DNA of 56,802 nucleotides from a virus, in IMG/VR virus record IMGVR_UViG_3300042446_001034, positions 1 to 56,802 of that record. One strand, given 5' to 3'. Made by a program: the position numbers and the translations under genes. This document shows, piece after piece, positions 31,301 through 41,496 of the stretch. The notes under the pieces are model-generated. The model saw nothing but the letters and a program-made list of their open reading frames with translations, was not told the origin of the DNA and ran no database searches. Numbering within the stretch: the stretch's first letter is position 1; the number at the start of each line of letters is the position of its first letter.

Positions 31301-34300
31301 CAGACACTAATTCAGCACGACCGTTGTTGGTGATCCATGCACCAATACCGTCTGATATTACTTGTGTAAAATCGTTGGAAACAATTGAATCATTACCACC
31401 ATTGTGCAGTGCGCCATCGATTTTTTGACCTATAGCCGCTGTTCCCAATGTGGTCAAGCCTTGCACATATGGTGAACGTGTTATAATCCAAGTGCGATAA
31501 TCTTCTGGACCCCAACCTGGATCCAAGGATGCATATGCTCCTGCACTTACTCTAGAAGTACCGTATTCATTTTCTGCTAGTAGATCACCGGTGAGTCCTT
31601 CAAGGGTTTGATCTCTTAGACCTGTGGCATCTCTGAGATAATACATGTCCTCTTCTAAACTGCCTGTTACACTATTTGCATAGTATCTGGCTGCGTATCT
31701 AGACTTGTAGTTGCCTGGATATTTCAAATCATACTTGAGTGCATTGATGTATGTATTGACATCTCTGAGGCAGGCTGTGCTGCTGTAGAATAGACTCACA
31801 GTCATTGAACCACTGCCGCTGCTGGCAATATTAAATGCAGTATTTGAATCTCTTGTAGTAGCAATCTTAAATCTGGTTGCACTAATCACATTCTGCACAT
31901 AGTAGGTAGTAGTAGTATTCACTCCGCCAAACACAGTACCTGTGAATCTTATAGCTGCGTTTCTTGTCATCCATGCTGTAGATGTGCAATCGAATTCATT
32001 TATGCCTGCAAAAGTGTTTGTGACTGCGGTAACATAAGTTGAATCAATGTAGGCATCGATTTCTGCTACAATATAGTCTCTGTTGCGCTCTAATTGTAGC
32101 ACAGCATAATCAACCATTCTGTTGCTTGAAGCACAGCGACTACCTTCGTTGGTAGCACCGTAGACTATATCATCTAGTGTAGTCATCAATGTTTCAATAC
32201 GAGCCTGTGCTGTGGCATTGCCACCCACGTTGGCTTTGGCTTGATCTTTTACATAGGTAAATGCTGCACGAGTAGCTGCTTTCTGATTCAGTGAATACAC
32301 ATCGCTGGCGCTGGCTCGTAGATATGAATAAGCAGCTTCTCTAGTCTTGAAGTTGCTGTTGAACATGAAGTCAAACATCACTGCTTCAAGAATCAATCTC
32401 ACATCACGTTCGCACTTAGCTGAGTTATAAACTAATGCAGGAAAGTTAGCAGTAATATAAGCGGTAGACGCAGTTACTATGGTTTCTTGTGCAGCATCTA
32501 AGGTCACAGCCGCAGCTATCAATGCTGTGGTTGATGTTACACCATTGGTTGCCGTAGGGTAATCGATGGTCTCTAAATCAATGTCGAGTCCAGCGCCGTT
32601 GGTGAATGATGCTAATACTGCTCCGCCATATGTGGCTGCAAGTTGGAATGTGTTAGTGTTTACTGTGCCTACTACCCAATATTTTGTACCGTTAACTAAC
32701 CCGTTAGCAGTGATTCTTGGAACTACAGCATCACCAACTGATAGCCCGTGATTGTTAGATGTAAATGTATTAAGAGTTGCAATCTGTGTAACATTGATCT
32801 GCGGAGTGTTTCCTTCTGTGCTATCACCTTGTATAATATTGGTAATAATGTCTACTAAAGCACCTACAGTGACATTAGCAGCTGCGCCGCCTACCAAGTT
32901 TGTGGAATCTGTCCATTGGGTGGCGGTATTGCCTGTGGATTTTGTTACTGTGGTGTTGGCAATTATCTGTTGTACTACTGTTTTCAATCTGCCATAGGCA
33001 GCTACCGTGGCAGCAATTTCTGTGCTATCAATCTGTAGTTGTGTGCTGTTATCGCCATCAAAATATGCTGTGCCAGCCACTAGTGTAGCCCAGGTTCCGC
33101 CATAGGTCAAATCATAGCTCATAGCATCAACAATAAATGCCACATCACGTTTGCATTTGGTTCTACTGAATTTTAATGTGCTGTAATTTGTATTTAAGAA
33201 AGCTGTAATTTCTTCTTTGATAAATTCTTTGTTTTCAATCAGTAGTTTTCTTGCGTCGCCAAATCCTGTTAAGAATGATGTGTTATAGCCTGTAGGGTTT
33301 GCAGAACTTTCCATGAACGTAGAACTGATCTTAAAATCAATCTGATGCTGCATGACTCTGACCAACTGTGCAGCATCAGCTGCTTCGTCTGTACTAGCAT
33401 ATGGGAATGCTATGCTCTGAACAGTAGTGTTGCCAGAGCTTTCTGTAACGTTTGCACCTCTTACGATCTGATCGACTACTGTTTGCAATCTAGTTAATGC
33501 ACCTATGCTGTAACCGGCATCTGATCGATTAGTTAAACTGCCTGCAGGTCCTGCGTTGGTTGAGCGTAATTCGTCGCCTTGTATACAGGTCTGTTCTGGC
33601 ACAATAATAGGTAATGTTTCTCTATACTGACCTGTGGCCACTTGGATCAAATTACTAGGACTACGTCTTGCCGGCACACTAGCTATGGCGGCTGCTATCT
33701 GAGGTGCTGTAACCGCTGCTGCTCTAGCTGTGATAGCATTTGTGATCAGTGTAACACTTGCTGTCACATTAGCCAATGCTCCAGATTCTGCTGTGAGATC
33801 GCTGTTGAAATATTGAGCTACTGTGGCAGTAGAGTTGTCGCCGTTCAGTGTCTGATAATTTATTGTTGGAGCTGTCTGTGCTAAAACATTTCCAACAACT
33901 GTGAGCATGTAGTTGTAGGCAGCAACGGATTCGTCTGATTCAATTGCTAAGCCTGGATATGCTTCTGTTTCGCCTTCGCTGAGTCCGCCGATTAGAGAAT
34001 TAGCAACTCCGCGTGATTTAATATTACCACCATGGCATAGATCATAGGTTACCGCATCTAGTGTAAATCCTACATCTCGTTCGCATTTGAAATCATCGTA
34101 GACAAATCCGGAAGTAAATGGTGCAATGTTGTTAGTAATTTGATTCTGAATAAATTCTGTGACTTCGCGTTGAATGAACACACGATTTAATTCCAACAAA
34201 TATCGTGCATCGGGATTGCGAGGACCACGTTCTACCTGTTCGCAAGCATAGCGAATAGTTTTCCAAGGTTTGTCCCAGGTTCTACCGTGTATTGGTGATG

Positions 34301-35924
34301 GTAGATCAGTGCCTGTTGGCGCTACAAAATAAGTATGATCAACTTCGCCGAGAGCAATCCATTCTGGATCTACGCCGTTTGATCTTAATACTGTGCCTTC
34401 GCGACCGATCGGTAATCTCTGGGGTCCAGCGCCACCATAATAAACTAGGTCGCCTCGCACTGATAACACGCCGGTTTCTGTACCAACATTCAGTAGATTC
34501 CAATATGTTCCTGTGCTATCCTGATCAGGTTTGCTGTTGGCTTGTCCACCACCTGCTACTCCTACAGTAGAACCGTCGTCACCTTCTGATCTATGGGCCA
34601 ATACGCAGATAAATGCATTGGCGCCAAATCTTACTGCGTCGCCTAATAGATATTCTCTGTCATCTGTCCACTCACCTTGCCAGTTGATACCGGCATTGAG
34701 TCTCGACCAATATGCGGTGTTTGGCGGTTCGGCTGACACAGTGGCAGTCATAGAACCTGATTCATTTGCACTGACATTAAATGTTGTGCCACCGGGCGTT
34801 GTTGATATAGTAATATTGCCTGCGGATACAGTTTTTACATAGTATCTAGCTGTGGTAAACACTCCGCCAAATGTTGTACCGGTAAATCTCACTGCCATTC
34901 CCACCACTATGCCTGCTGTTGATGCTATAGTAAATTCATCAGTAGATGCTACCGCAGCAGTAACAGTGTATGTAGTTGAAGGCGAATCCTGGGCAGCCAA
35001 ATAGGTATAGCCGCCTATGGATACTACTTCACCTATTTTGTATGATGTGGTGTTAGCCCAAGCAGATTGAAATTTAAATCCTTCTGTATATAGATCCCAT
35101 CTTGATGCCTGAGTAGGTGGTGTTTCTGTAATAGCTACGGCGGTATGCACAGTTTTGGCTATGTATTGATTTCCACCATATCTCACAATGTCGCCAGATT
35201 GATACAGGGTTAGGTAGTTCCAATTATCTTCAAATTCTGTGCCTTCGGTAAATTGGCTCCAATTGCCCGCGGAAAAATCAGTGTTAAATAGAGCAGCTGC
35301 GGTGTGGTCGTCTGCACAGATCCAAAGTCCTGCACCATATTTTACCACATCATTTAACTTATATCGTGTGCCAGTAACCCAGGTATTTTTGTATTCTATA
35401 CCAGGATTAAATGTATCCCACTTGGACTGGTCTGCTTCTAATCCAAGTGCTGTATTAGCAGCTGACGTATGATATGTGTTACACACATAGGTATAACCAC
35501 CATACTTGACTAGATCATTTACCTTGTAACGAGTTAGTGCTAACCAATCGCCTTTCCAATCAAGTCCCTCTGCATATAAAGTCCATTTGGCTTGATCAGC
35601 TTCTAGCCCTAACAGCGTAGTTGCTGCCGAAGTGTGACTATCGTTACAAATGTAGAGAAGACCACCGTACTTGACTACATCATTAAGTTTGTAGAAAGTG
35701 CCGATATTCCAGTCGCCGGTCCAACTTTGACCGTCGCTCATTTGATTCCATCTTGTTGGATAATTTTCTAAATCTGTGTTGAAATCAGAGGCAGAAGTGT
35801 GTCCCGCCGCACAGATATAAGTGCGGGCGCCGTACCTAACCACATCGTCTATATAGTAGACGGTGGAAGGAGTCCACGTGTTTTTCCAAACAAATCTAAT
35901 TCTACCTAGTTTAAATTCTGCCAT
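28395..35924 (-). CDS. Giant tail fibre protein, 2509 aa
   Basis: The largest gene here. Residues 1 to about 420 hold six or more CBM5/12-like repeats with consensus W..(T)YK.(G/N)D(V/L)V.YGG..Y.C...HTS. A beta-helix-like part starts at WKTIRYACEQVERG (about 555-568). Four copies of a (K/A)C.RDV....(D/N)A..YDL...GN unit follow near residues 613, 925, 1171 and 1386. DPGWGPEDYRTW lies near 1465 and GQKIDGALHNGGN near 1500. Beta-propeller-like repeats with W.(S/A)(I/V).(Y/F)G...FVAV and YS.DG.TWT occupy about 1888-2145. GNFRVGDLFAIEQSTG lies near 2380, and the C-terminus is a short fibre base. Paralogous to the 1842-aa gene. It has an ACGGAG ribosome-binding site. Confidence 0.85.
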   Translation of the reverse strand: MAEFKLGRIRFVWKNTWTPSTVYYIDDVVRYGARTYICAAGHTSASDFNTDLENYPTRWNQMSDGQSWTGDWNIGTFYKLNDVVKYGGLLYICNDSHTSAATTLLGLEADQAKWTLYAEGLDWKGDWLALTRYKVNDLVKYGGYTYVCNTYHTSAANTALGLEADQSKWDTFNPGIEYKNTWVTGTRYKLNDVVKYGAGLWICADDHTAAALFNTDFSAGNWSQFTEGTEFEDNWNYLTLYQSGDIVRYGGNQYIAKTVHTAVAITETPPTQASRWDLYTEGFKFQSAWANTTSYKIGEVVSIGGYTYLAAQDSPSTTYTVTAAVASTDEFTIASTAGIVVGMAVRFTGTTFGGVFTTARYYVKTVSAGNITISTTPGGTTFNVSANESGSMTATVSAEPPNTAYWSRLNAGINWQGEWTDDREYLLGDAVRFGANAFICVLAHRSEGDDGSTVGVAGGGQANSKPDQDSTGTYWNLLNVGTETGVLSVRGDLVYYGGAGPQRLPIGREGTVLRSNGVDPEWIALGEVDHTYFVAPTGTDLPSPIHGRTWDKPWKTIRYACEQVERGPRNPDARYLLELNRVFIQREVTEFIQNQITNNIAPFTSGFVYDDFKCERDVGFTLDAVTYDLCHGGNIKSRGVANSLIGGLSEGETEAYPGLAIESDESVAAYNYMLTVVGNVLAQTAPTINYQTLNGDNSTATVAQYFNSDLTAESGALANVTASVTLITNAITARAAAVTAPQIAAAIASVPARRSPSNLIQVATGQYRETLPIIVPEQTCIQGDELRSTNAGPAGSLTNRSDAGYSIGALTRLQTVVDQIVRGANVTESSGNTTVQSIAFPYASTDEAADAAQLVRVMQHQIDFKISSTFMESSANPTGYNTSFLTGFGDARKLLIENKEFIKEEITAFLNTNYSTLKFSRTKCKRDVAFIVDAMSYDLTYGGTWATLVAGTAYFDGDNSTQLQIDSTEIAATVAAYGRLKTVVQQIIANTTVTKSTGNTATQWTDSTNLVGGAAANVTVGALVDIITNIIQGDSTEGNTPQINVTQIATLNTFTSNNHGLSVGDAVVPRITANGLVNGTKYWVVGTVNTNTFQLAATYGGAVLASFTNGAGLDIDLETIDYPTATNGVTSTTALIAAAVTLDAAQETIVTASTAYITANFPALVYNSAKCERDVRLILEAVMFDFMFNSNFKTREAAYSYLRASASDVYSLNQKAATRAAFTYVKDQAKANVGGNATAQARIETLMTTLDDIVYGATNEGSRCASSNRMVDYAVLQLERNRDYIVAEIDAYIDSTYVTAVTNTFAGINEFDCTSTAWMTRNAAIRFTGTVFGGVNTTTTYYVQNVISATRFKIATTRDSNTAFNIASSGSGSMTVSLFYSSTACLRDVNTYINALKYDLKYPGNYKSRYAARYYANSVTGSLEEDMYYLRDATGLRDQTLEGLTGDLLAENEYGTSRVSAGAYASLDPGWGPEDYRTWIITRSPYVQGLTTLGTAAIGQKIDGALHNGGNDSIVSNDFTQVISDGIGAWITNNGRAELVSVFSYYAHIAYLAENGGRIRATNGNNSYGDFGSVAEGFDATETAGTAVVDNRLQFDAQIDRVITDGSALIQLEFTNAGIDYTEVTYTLTGGGTGAIVQTDEFRDDAVFEVRMLDLIEDSTNAPEAEGNLGGFGYKTAASTAQGGTLTSITIAATDGESSTAYIGMKIVLTGGAGVGQFGIITTYNSGTKVAGLVKESDGTAGFDHLIAGTAIIAPDASSTYVIEPRVTFAAPGYTSTAATLPTNGDWRAVKYGETAAVYTTVTGTYAGSGIGATFTVIRNGWKYIPSIQGAGTGYARLQTITILGTSLGGTTTANDLVITITAVNSTTGAILDFDHSGYGIGGRYVALRSGSTVGATSEDGIAWDTRASLMPSAANWDAMAAGLFDDNSSVGKVSKFVAVAGTSANTTGAYSSDGITWTATSMGTSATWVDVAFGAQKFVAVSSDVTTVRISNDGENWDQTGTLTTTGFTAIAYGKNRFVAIKSGTNVTNYATSTTVTGTWTAGTLPSSSNWRSIAYGNNRFVAVSNTSGTIAAYSLDGITWTASTLPATASWTSVTYGQGVFLAVSTTTAAATSPDGVTWTLRATSAAALGFSAITFGNRNRYGQFVGVGDGTGQVATYIRTGATARGRAKVAAEKLFQVNITEPGSGYATAPTITFTDPNNTFESPVTVRTGSGVLANPSFVNRGSGYVTGSGEVDIGDGYSNLFQPGSFVAMRRISAQPVPGANVVFSHLPDRTFKLVNVVTFLGTNDGAYTAFFQLSPQLTRSEAPTDGVSVETRIRYSQVRLTGHDFLDIGTGNFAETNYPGLSTQPVIAANEAVDSGGGRVFFTSTDQDGNFRVGDLFAIEQSTGIATLNADAFNISGLQELNLGNVTLGGGSATITEFSTDPFFTADSDNIVPTQRAIKAYIAGQIGGGGASLNVNSITAGSIFISSNIITTTTLAPIKMNANFEFRGGVTGIPLAFNYFLN

Positions 35925-35942
35925 TTTCTACTCCGTATTCTA

Positions 35943-35949
35943 TATTTAG
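35943..35949 (-). promoter_or_regulatory. Late-promoter-like box CTAAATA upstream of giant fibre
   Basis: The minus strand reads CAGACTAAATATAGAATACG, followed by ACGGAGTAG and the ATG at 35924. Box-to-ATG distance is 18 nt, leaving a short leader with a ribosome-binding site. Confidence 0.5.
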
Positions 35950-35954
35950 TCTGA

Positions 35955-38900
35955 TCATTGTTTGAACGATCTGTAAAACATTGTCTGGGCTAACATGCTA
36001 CCGCTTACTCCAGAATTTGCCATATCAAATTCTGCTCTCAGCGGTATAATTATTGTTAAACCGGCTGTGTTGTTAATCCTATCTGGACCAACTAGTATAG
36101 TTCCTGCTATAAAACTGCCTACTGCAATTTCTGATCCACCTACACTAAGTCTGTTTGCCAAGTAAGCAGCTATAGCTCGTTGGGTCGGAACAATGTTATT
36201 AGAATCTGCTATAAACAACGGATCTGTTGAAAATTCTCTAACAACTGCTCCAGTGCCTCCAATTCTAATACCGCCAAGTCGTAGTTCAGTAAGTCCAGAA
36301 AGATCAAAAAAGTCTGAACTAATTGTTACAGTTCCAGTGGCTTGCTCGACCGCAAACAATTCGCCTGCTCTAAAGTTACCGCTTTGATCTGTTGAAGTAT
36401 AAAATACACGGCCTCTATTTTCTTCTACAATTTCATTAAAGGGTTGTGGATCATAAAAACCGCTGTATAGTTCAGGATAATTAGTTTCTTCAAAGTTTCC
36501 TGTGCCTACATCTAAGAAATCATGACCTGTGATTCTACATTGAGCAAACTTTGTTCTTATAGCTATTTCGGTGAGATGCTGAAGATTATCACGAACTTTA
36601 ATTTCTGGACTGATACGTATTCTTGCTGCTAGCCCTCTGTCTGTGAGACCTAATTCTTCAATGGTAACCAAGGTATAATCACCAGGCAAACTTCCTATGG
36701 TTAGATTAGAACCAACTTTGGGATATATTGCAAGATCGTTGATAACAATAAATTTACCGCTGGGAATTACATCTGCATATCCGTCACCAGATATCGTTAC
36801 TCTGGTAGATATTGTTCTGTATCCTAGACCTCGATTTAACCAAGTTGGCTGTGCTAATACTCTGTCACCGGTACGGCATTCGATTCTTGCATCTCTGTTA
36901 TTGTTAGGGTCAACAAATGTGCAGGTAGGGCCTTCAGTATAACCAGATCCTGGATCCCATAATTTCACACTGCTAATAACCCCACTGGTTATTGTTACTC
37001 TGCCTAGCGCTCTTGCACCAGTCTGTATCTTGTTGAATTTATTTGTAGTATCGATGGCGATCCATGTAGGTGTGTTGTCTCCCACAGTGGAATCTCTAGC
37101 ATCTACATATGGAGTACCAAATGCCACCGACTGCCAATTAACTATGCTGGCCAACGTTCTTGTGGTCCATACAACCCCGTCAAAACTGGTTGCTGCAAAA
37201 TTAGTTGCTCCGACGGAAATATCTCCTCCTACAAGTCGACTTCCTGTGTCTCCTACAGCAAAGAATACACCTTGTGCATATTTAATTTTCTTCCAATTGT
37301 GAGCAGTACTGCCGTCCTGTGATGGCATAACAGCAGGCAACCAATCTAGGCCATCGAAACTGTAGGCCACATCACCTGTGCTGGATATGGCAACAAATCT
37401 ACCGTTGCCATAGGCTATGCTGACCCAATCTTTGGCGCTGGAGTCTGCAACCACGTCCATGATATGACCAGCCCATGACCATGTGTTTAAGGTAGCATTG
37501 TATGTACCTGTTGCTACAGTGTTTCCACTGTTGGCCAGTACCACGTATGTTTGTCTGCCATAGGCAATGTCTACCCATTGGTTTAAAGTAGAGTCCCCAA
37601 ATGAAGGCAAAGCCAACGAACTCCAAGTAGTGCCATTGAGACTGTAGGCTGCTGTGTTAGAGTTTGTGGCCACAGCAATGAATAAACCTCCACCGTAAAT
37701 ACAGGAATTCCATTGCAGAGAAACTGGCATGCTTCTTGCAATCCAATTTATACCATCTGTAGAACTAGCTGCCGCAGCACTTCCTTGGCGTATGGCCACA
37801 AACATGTGATTGCCTAGTGAGGGATATGTAACTCTGCCTGCTGCTAGGCATTTCCAATCACCCGATGTGGGCATATTAAAGGTAGTCCAATCGCTGCCAT
37901 TAGCACTATACATAGCAGCACTACCGGCGGTTGATACCACTACAAACCTGCCACTAGCAGCTAGATTGTCTTCACCTGTACCGTAGGTCTTTTGTTGTGC
38001 AGCTAAAATAGAATTTGTGCTGTCATCGCTGACATCAGTAACTAAAATTAACAAATCGTTGATTGGAGTGGCTCCGCCTATAAGATCTCCGTCTATGGTC
38101 AACAGCTGTCCAACCTCATATCCTGCTCCACCGTTGTTGATAGTCAATGTATAATTTCTACCTTGTTTCACTATGTTAAATGTAGCCAACGCAGCAACAA
38201 CGTCTATAGTAGTACCTGTGCCTGATTCGTTAACTGGCACATCGGTGTAAGTTTCAGTGGTATCACCAAAAACAATTTCTGACCAAGTGGTAATAGTAGG
38301 GGTTGTAATTTCTGTCGCTGAATATACAGGCTCAGAGAATATCACTCTGGGTTCAATTCTATATGTAGTATTAGTCAACAACGGCACAGTGGGCGGTTTG
38401 CCTGGAACTACGTGATCCCAACCAGGTTGGTCATCAGATTCTCTATATACAGTAACTACCTTGGTCACATTGTCGTAGGCAGTGATATACCCATACTGTC
38501 CTGTGCCAGCGCCACTGGTAATGATTATTCGCATGCCAAGATATTGAGTAATAGAATTTGCATCATTGGTAGCTATGGTTATAGTCAACGCATCGCCGCC
38601 TTGTGCATTGTTCTGCACCACCACATAACCACTGCCGCCTATTTCTTGTGCTATTTGAACAGTGCCTGCATTAGCATCAAGTCTTCTTGCTTCAAACACA
38701 GCATCATCTCTAAACTCTTCAAAAATCACACTGGCGTTAACACCGGCACCAGCAAACGTTGCGTTAGCCGAGGTATAATCCTGACCCATATTTGCCCATT
38801 CTAAAATCTGTATTTCGTCAACAAAATCTCCAGCAAAAGCTGCTGCCACAATGGCCTGTTGAGCTCTGGTATAGTTCCTTGCTATAACCGGAGTTTCTGA

Positions 38901-41483
38901 AGCATTGACACCATCCGCTATGGCGCCGTAGGTACCGTAGGAGCAGTTTCCGTTTGTGGCTCGTATGATACCGCCATCTTCGGCAAAATACCCAATATGA
39001 CAATAGTATGTGAATACTGAAACCAATTCTGCTCGACCATTGTTACGCACCCAAGCTCCAATTCCATCACTGAGAACTTGTGTAAAGTCATTTGATACTA
39101 TGGATCTATTTCCACCGTTGTGTAAAGCACCGTCAATCTTTTGCCCGACACATCCTGTGCCAATGGTTGTAACACCTTGAATGTAAGGTGATCGTGTAGT
39201 GATCCAAGTGGTAGAGTCTGCGGGGCCCCATCCTGGATCTAGTGACACATAGGCTCCGCCCACTGGCAGTTGATATAGATCAAACGCTACGGGAGGACTC
39301 AGCACAGAGTCCAATCCTTTCAAAGTACAATTACGTATTCCGGTAGCGTTTCTCACATAGAACATGTCTTCACTGGCAGTGCAGCCTAGTATTTGATTTC
39401 TATAGTATCTTGCTCTCAGCAATGATTTGTAATTGCCTGTGTAGATTATATCATATTTCCAAGCATCTACATATCCAAACATACTAGATCTCAATAAATC
39501 CTCATTAAAAACATATGAGGGATACGTGGCTTGCAAGAAGGCCACAGCTTCAGCAATGATAAAATTCTTATTGGCTTCTAGCTGCAACACAGTATTGGTA
39601 TATTCAGCGGACGTTATCGCTGTGTTAGTTCCTGTAACTATAGGATTTGACCCAGAACTGTTGATGTAAAAATTAATGTAAGAAATTATATTTGCAATCT
39701 TGCTTTGTATTGCTGTGGCAGCATCTTCGCTGGTAGGTATACCTAAAAACACTTGGCTAACAGAATTTCCCACAGATCTAGCTGCCACGTTGCCAGCTAC
39801 TACTGCTTGAATAATTCCAGAAATTCTAGTTAATGCAGCTATATGATATAGACGATCGGCAGCAAGAATAACAGAACCTTGAGCTATTACTGAAGTGCTT
39901 CTTAGTTCAGCTCCTAGCACCACTGTTCTAGGTGGCACAATGATTGGAGTTAATTCTACATATTCTCCTACTGCTACTTTAATAGTTGTATGTCCGCTGA
40001 ATCCATCATTGACCTGTTCGCAGGCAAATCTAATAGTTCTCCAAGGCAAAAATTGACTAGTGCCTCTCTCTGGATTCGTGTAGTCATCAACTCCATTAAT
40101 ATCCACAAATCTTACTCTTGTTAGATCGCCCCAATAGGCATAATCAACACTGCCTTCTTGATTTGCAATAACAATTTGGCTTTCTTCTCCTACTGGAACA
40201 CTGGTTGCTCCAAAAGTACTGCCGTCACCTACGTTTGTTCTTGAAGGACCAAATGTAAGTAGATCTCCGCGTTGCGACATTCCTACTTCTGAGCCTGCCT
40301 GCAATATTAGATCCCAATAAACAAATCCAGACCCATTATCTCCTGGAAAATTATCATCAGAAGCAACGTGTTCAAAATTAGCTTTATAGGTATTACCTAA
40401 AAATACTATTACATCATTAAGGCTGTATGATTGGCCTGCTGTCCAATTACCTCGCCATGACTGACTTGTATTAATTAATTCCCAATTGCTGGTGTCAAGA
40501 TAATCTAATGAACTGCCATCATTGCCTGTATCAGATACAGCTAGATATAGATTGCCGCCGCGGCGAACTACGTCTCCTACTTTGTAATCTACAGTTGCAT
40601 TCCATGTACCTGTGAAATTCACAGCCTTGGATATTATTTTCCAATTTGTAATATCTTCTGTTGGATTGCCAGTGGCATAGTTGTTGGCTAATGCTACGTA
40701 TAGATATCCGCCATGTCTAACAATATCACCAATTGCATAGTAGACAGTGTTATCCCATGTCTGATAAAATTGTTGTCCAGGAAATTCTGTAACAAAATTC
40801 TCATTGGTAATGTTTGCCAATGCAACATGACCTGTTACACAGCGTAAAATGCTGCCACCGTATTTTACAAGATCGTTGAGTCTGTATCTTGTAGTAGCAG
40901 TCCATGTTCCTTTGTATTCAATACCTTCGTAGTATACTTGCCATAATTCACCTACACTGTCGTCTTGGGTATCGTTGTTTCCTATTTCTAAACCCAAGGC
41001 GGTGGTAGATGAAGTGTGTCCCACAATACATCTGTATACAATACCGTTGTATCTAACAAGATCACCAATACCGTATCTTGTAGCAGGAGTCCATTCTTGC
41101 TGCCATTTGTCTGCTGATAGATACACAGCCCAATTGTCTAGACTGGCATCAAATGTTGACTGAGATGTATGACTGGTTACGCATAGATATATTACGCCAC
41201 CGTATAGTGCAATATCACCAGGATTATATAAAGTTGAAGAGGTCCATGCAGCTTTCCACTCATACCCGTCGGTCATTTTCAACCAGGCTGGAGTTGGCTG
41301 TGTGTCATTTTGGTTAGCAATATAGGTTTGGTCGGCTTCAAAAGTTGATGCAGTATGTTGTCGTAGGCATATCCAAGTACTGCCTCCGTATCTTACTACG
41401 TCATCTTTATTATAGGTGGTTGAATCGGGTGCCCATTCGTCCTTCCATGTATATCTAATTCTACTGATTCTAAATTCTGCCAT
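35955..41483 (-). CDS. Giant tail fibre protein, 1842 aa (paralogue)
   Basis: Same architecture as the 2509-aa neighbour but without the expansion. The N-terminus MAEFRISRIRYTWKDEW matches MAEFKLGRIRFVWKNTW. Seven or so CBM5/12-like repeats fill about 1-410. TIRFACEQVNDGF and TVVLGAELRSTS mark the beta-helix-like part, with only one degenerate YVDAWKYDIIYTGN unit against four in the paralogue. DPGWGPADSTTW is near 751 and GQKIDGALHNGGN follows. Beta-propeller-like repeats with YSFDGLDW and MAYG-type strands lie at about 1174-1468. The C-terminus (FSTDPLFIADSNNIVPTQRA) is shared. Ribosome-binding site ACGGAA. Confidence 0.85.
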   Translation of the reverse strand: MAEFRISRIRYTWKDEWAPDSTTYNKDDVVRYGGSTWICLRQHTASTFEADQTYIANQNDTQPTPAWLKMTDGYEWKAAWTSSTLYNPGDIALYGGVIYLCVTSHTSQSTFDASLDNWAVYLSADKWQQEWTPATRYGIGDLVRYNGIVYRCIVGHTSSTTALGLEIGNNDTQDDSVGELWQVYYEGIEYKGTWTATTRYRLNDLVKYGGSILRCVTGHVALANITNENFVTEFPGQQFYQTWDNTVYYAIGDIVRHGGYLYVALANNYATGNPTEDITNWKIISKAVNFTGTWNATVDYKVGDVVRRGGNLYLAVSDTGNDGSSLDYLDTSNWELINTSQSWRGNWTAGQSYSLNDVIVFLGNTYKANFEHVASDDNFPGDNGSGFVYWDLILQAGSEVGMSQRGDLLTFGPSRTNVGDGSTFGATSVPVGEESQIVIANQEGSVDYAYWGDLTRVRFVDINGVDDYTNPERGTSQFLPWRTIRFACEQVNDGFSGHTTIKVAVGEYVELTPIIVPPRTVVLGAELRSTSVIAQGSVILAADRLYHIAALTRISGIIQAVVAGNVAARSVGNSVSQVFLGIPTSEDAATAIQSKIANIISYINFYINSSGSNPIVTGTNTAITSAEYTNTVLQLEANKNFIIAEAVAFLQATYPSYVFNEDLLRSSMFGYVDAWKYDIIYTGNYKSLLRARYYRNQILGCTASEDMFYVRNATGIRNCTLKGLDSVLSPPVAFDLYQLPVGGAYVSLDPGWGPADSTTWITTRSPYIQGVTTIGTGCVGQKIDGALHNGGNRSIVSNDFTQVLSDGIGAWVRNNGRAELVSVFTYYCHIGYFAEDGGIIRATNGNCSYGTYGAIADGVNASETPVIARNYTRAQQAIVAAAFAGDFVDEIQILEWANMGQDYTSANATFAGAGVNASVIFEEFRDDAVFEARRLDANAGTVQIAQEIGGSGYVVVQNNAQGGDALTITIATNDANSITQYLGMRIIITSGAGTGQYGYITAYDNVTKVVTVYRESDDQPGWDHVVPGKPPTVPLLTNTTYRIEPRVIFSEPVYSATEITTPTITTWSEIVFGDTTETYTDVPVNESGTGTTIDVVAALATFNIVKQGRNYTLTINNGGAGYEVGQLLTIDGDLIGGATPINDLLILVTDVSDDSTNSILAAQQKTYGTGEDNLAASGRFVVVSTAGSAAMYSANGSDWTTFNMPTSGDWKCLAAGRVTYPSLGNHMFVAIRQGSAAAASSTDGINWIARSMPVSLQWNSCIYGGGLFIAVATNSNTAAYSLNGTTWSSLALPSFGDSTLNQWVDIAYGRQTYVVLANSGNTVATGTYNATLNTWSWAGHIMDVVADSSAKDWVSIAYGNGRFVAISSTGDVAYSFDGLDWLPAVMPSQDGSTAHNWKKIKYAQGVFFAVGDTGSRLVGGDISVGATNFAATSFDGVVWTTRTLASIVNWQSVAFGTPYVDARDSTVGDNTPTWIAIDTTNKFNKIQTGARALGRVTITSGVISSVKLWDPGSGYTEGPTCTFVDPNNNRDARIECRTGDRVLAQPTWLNRGLGYRTISTRVTISGDGYADVIPSGKFIVINDLAIYPKVGSNLTIGSLPGDYTLVTIEELGLTDRGLAARIRISPEIKVRDNLQHLTEIAIRTKFAQCRITGHDFLDVGTGNFEETNYPELYSGFYDPQPFNEIVEENRGRVFYTSTDQSGNFRAGELFAVEQATGTVTISSDFFDLSGLTELRLGGIRIGGTGAVVREFSTDPLFIADSNNIVPTQRAIAAYLANRLSVGGSEIAVGSFIAGTILVGPDRINNTAGLTIIIPLRAEFDMANSGVSGSMLAQTMFYRSFKQ

Positions 41484-41496
41484 GATTTATTCCGTG

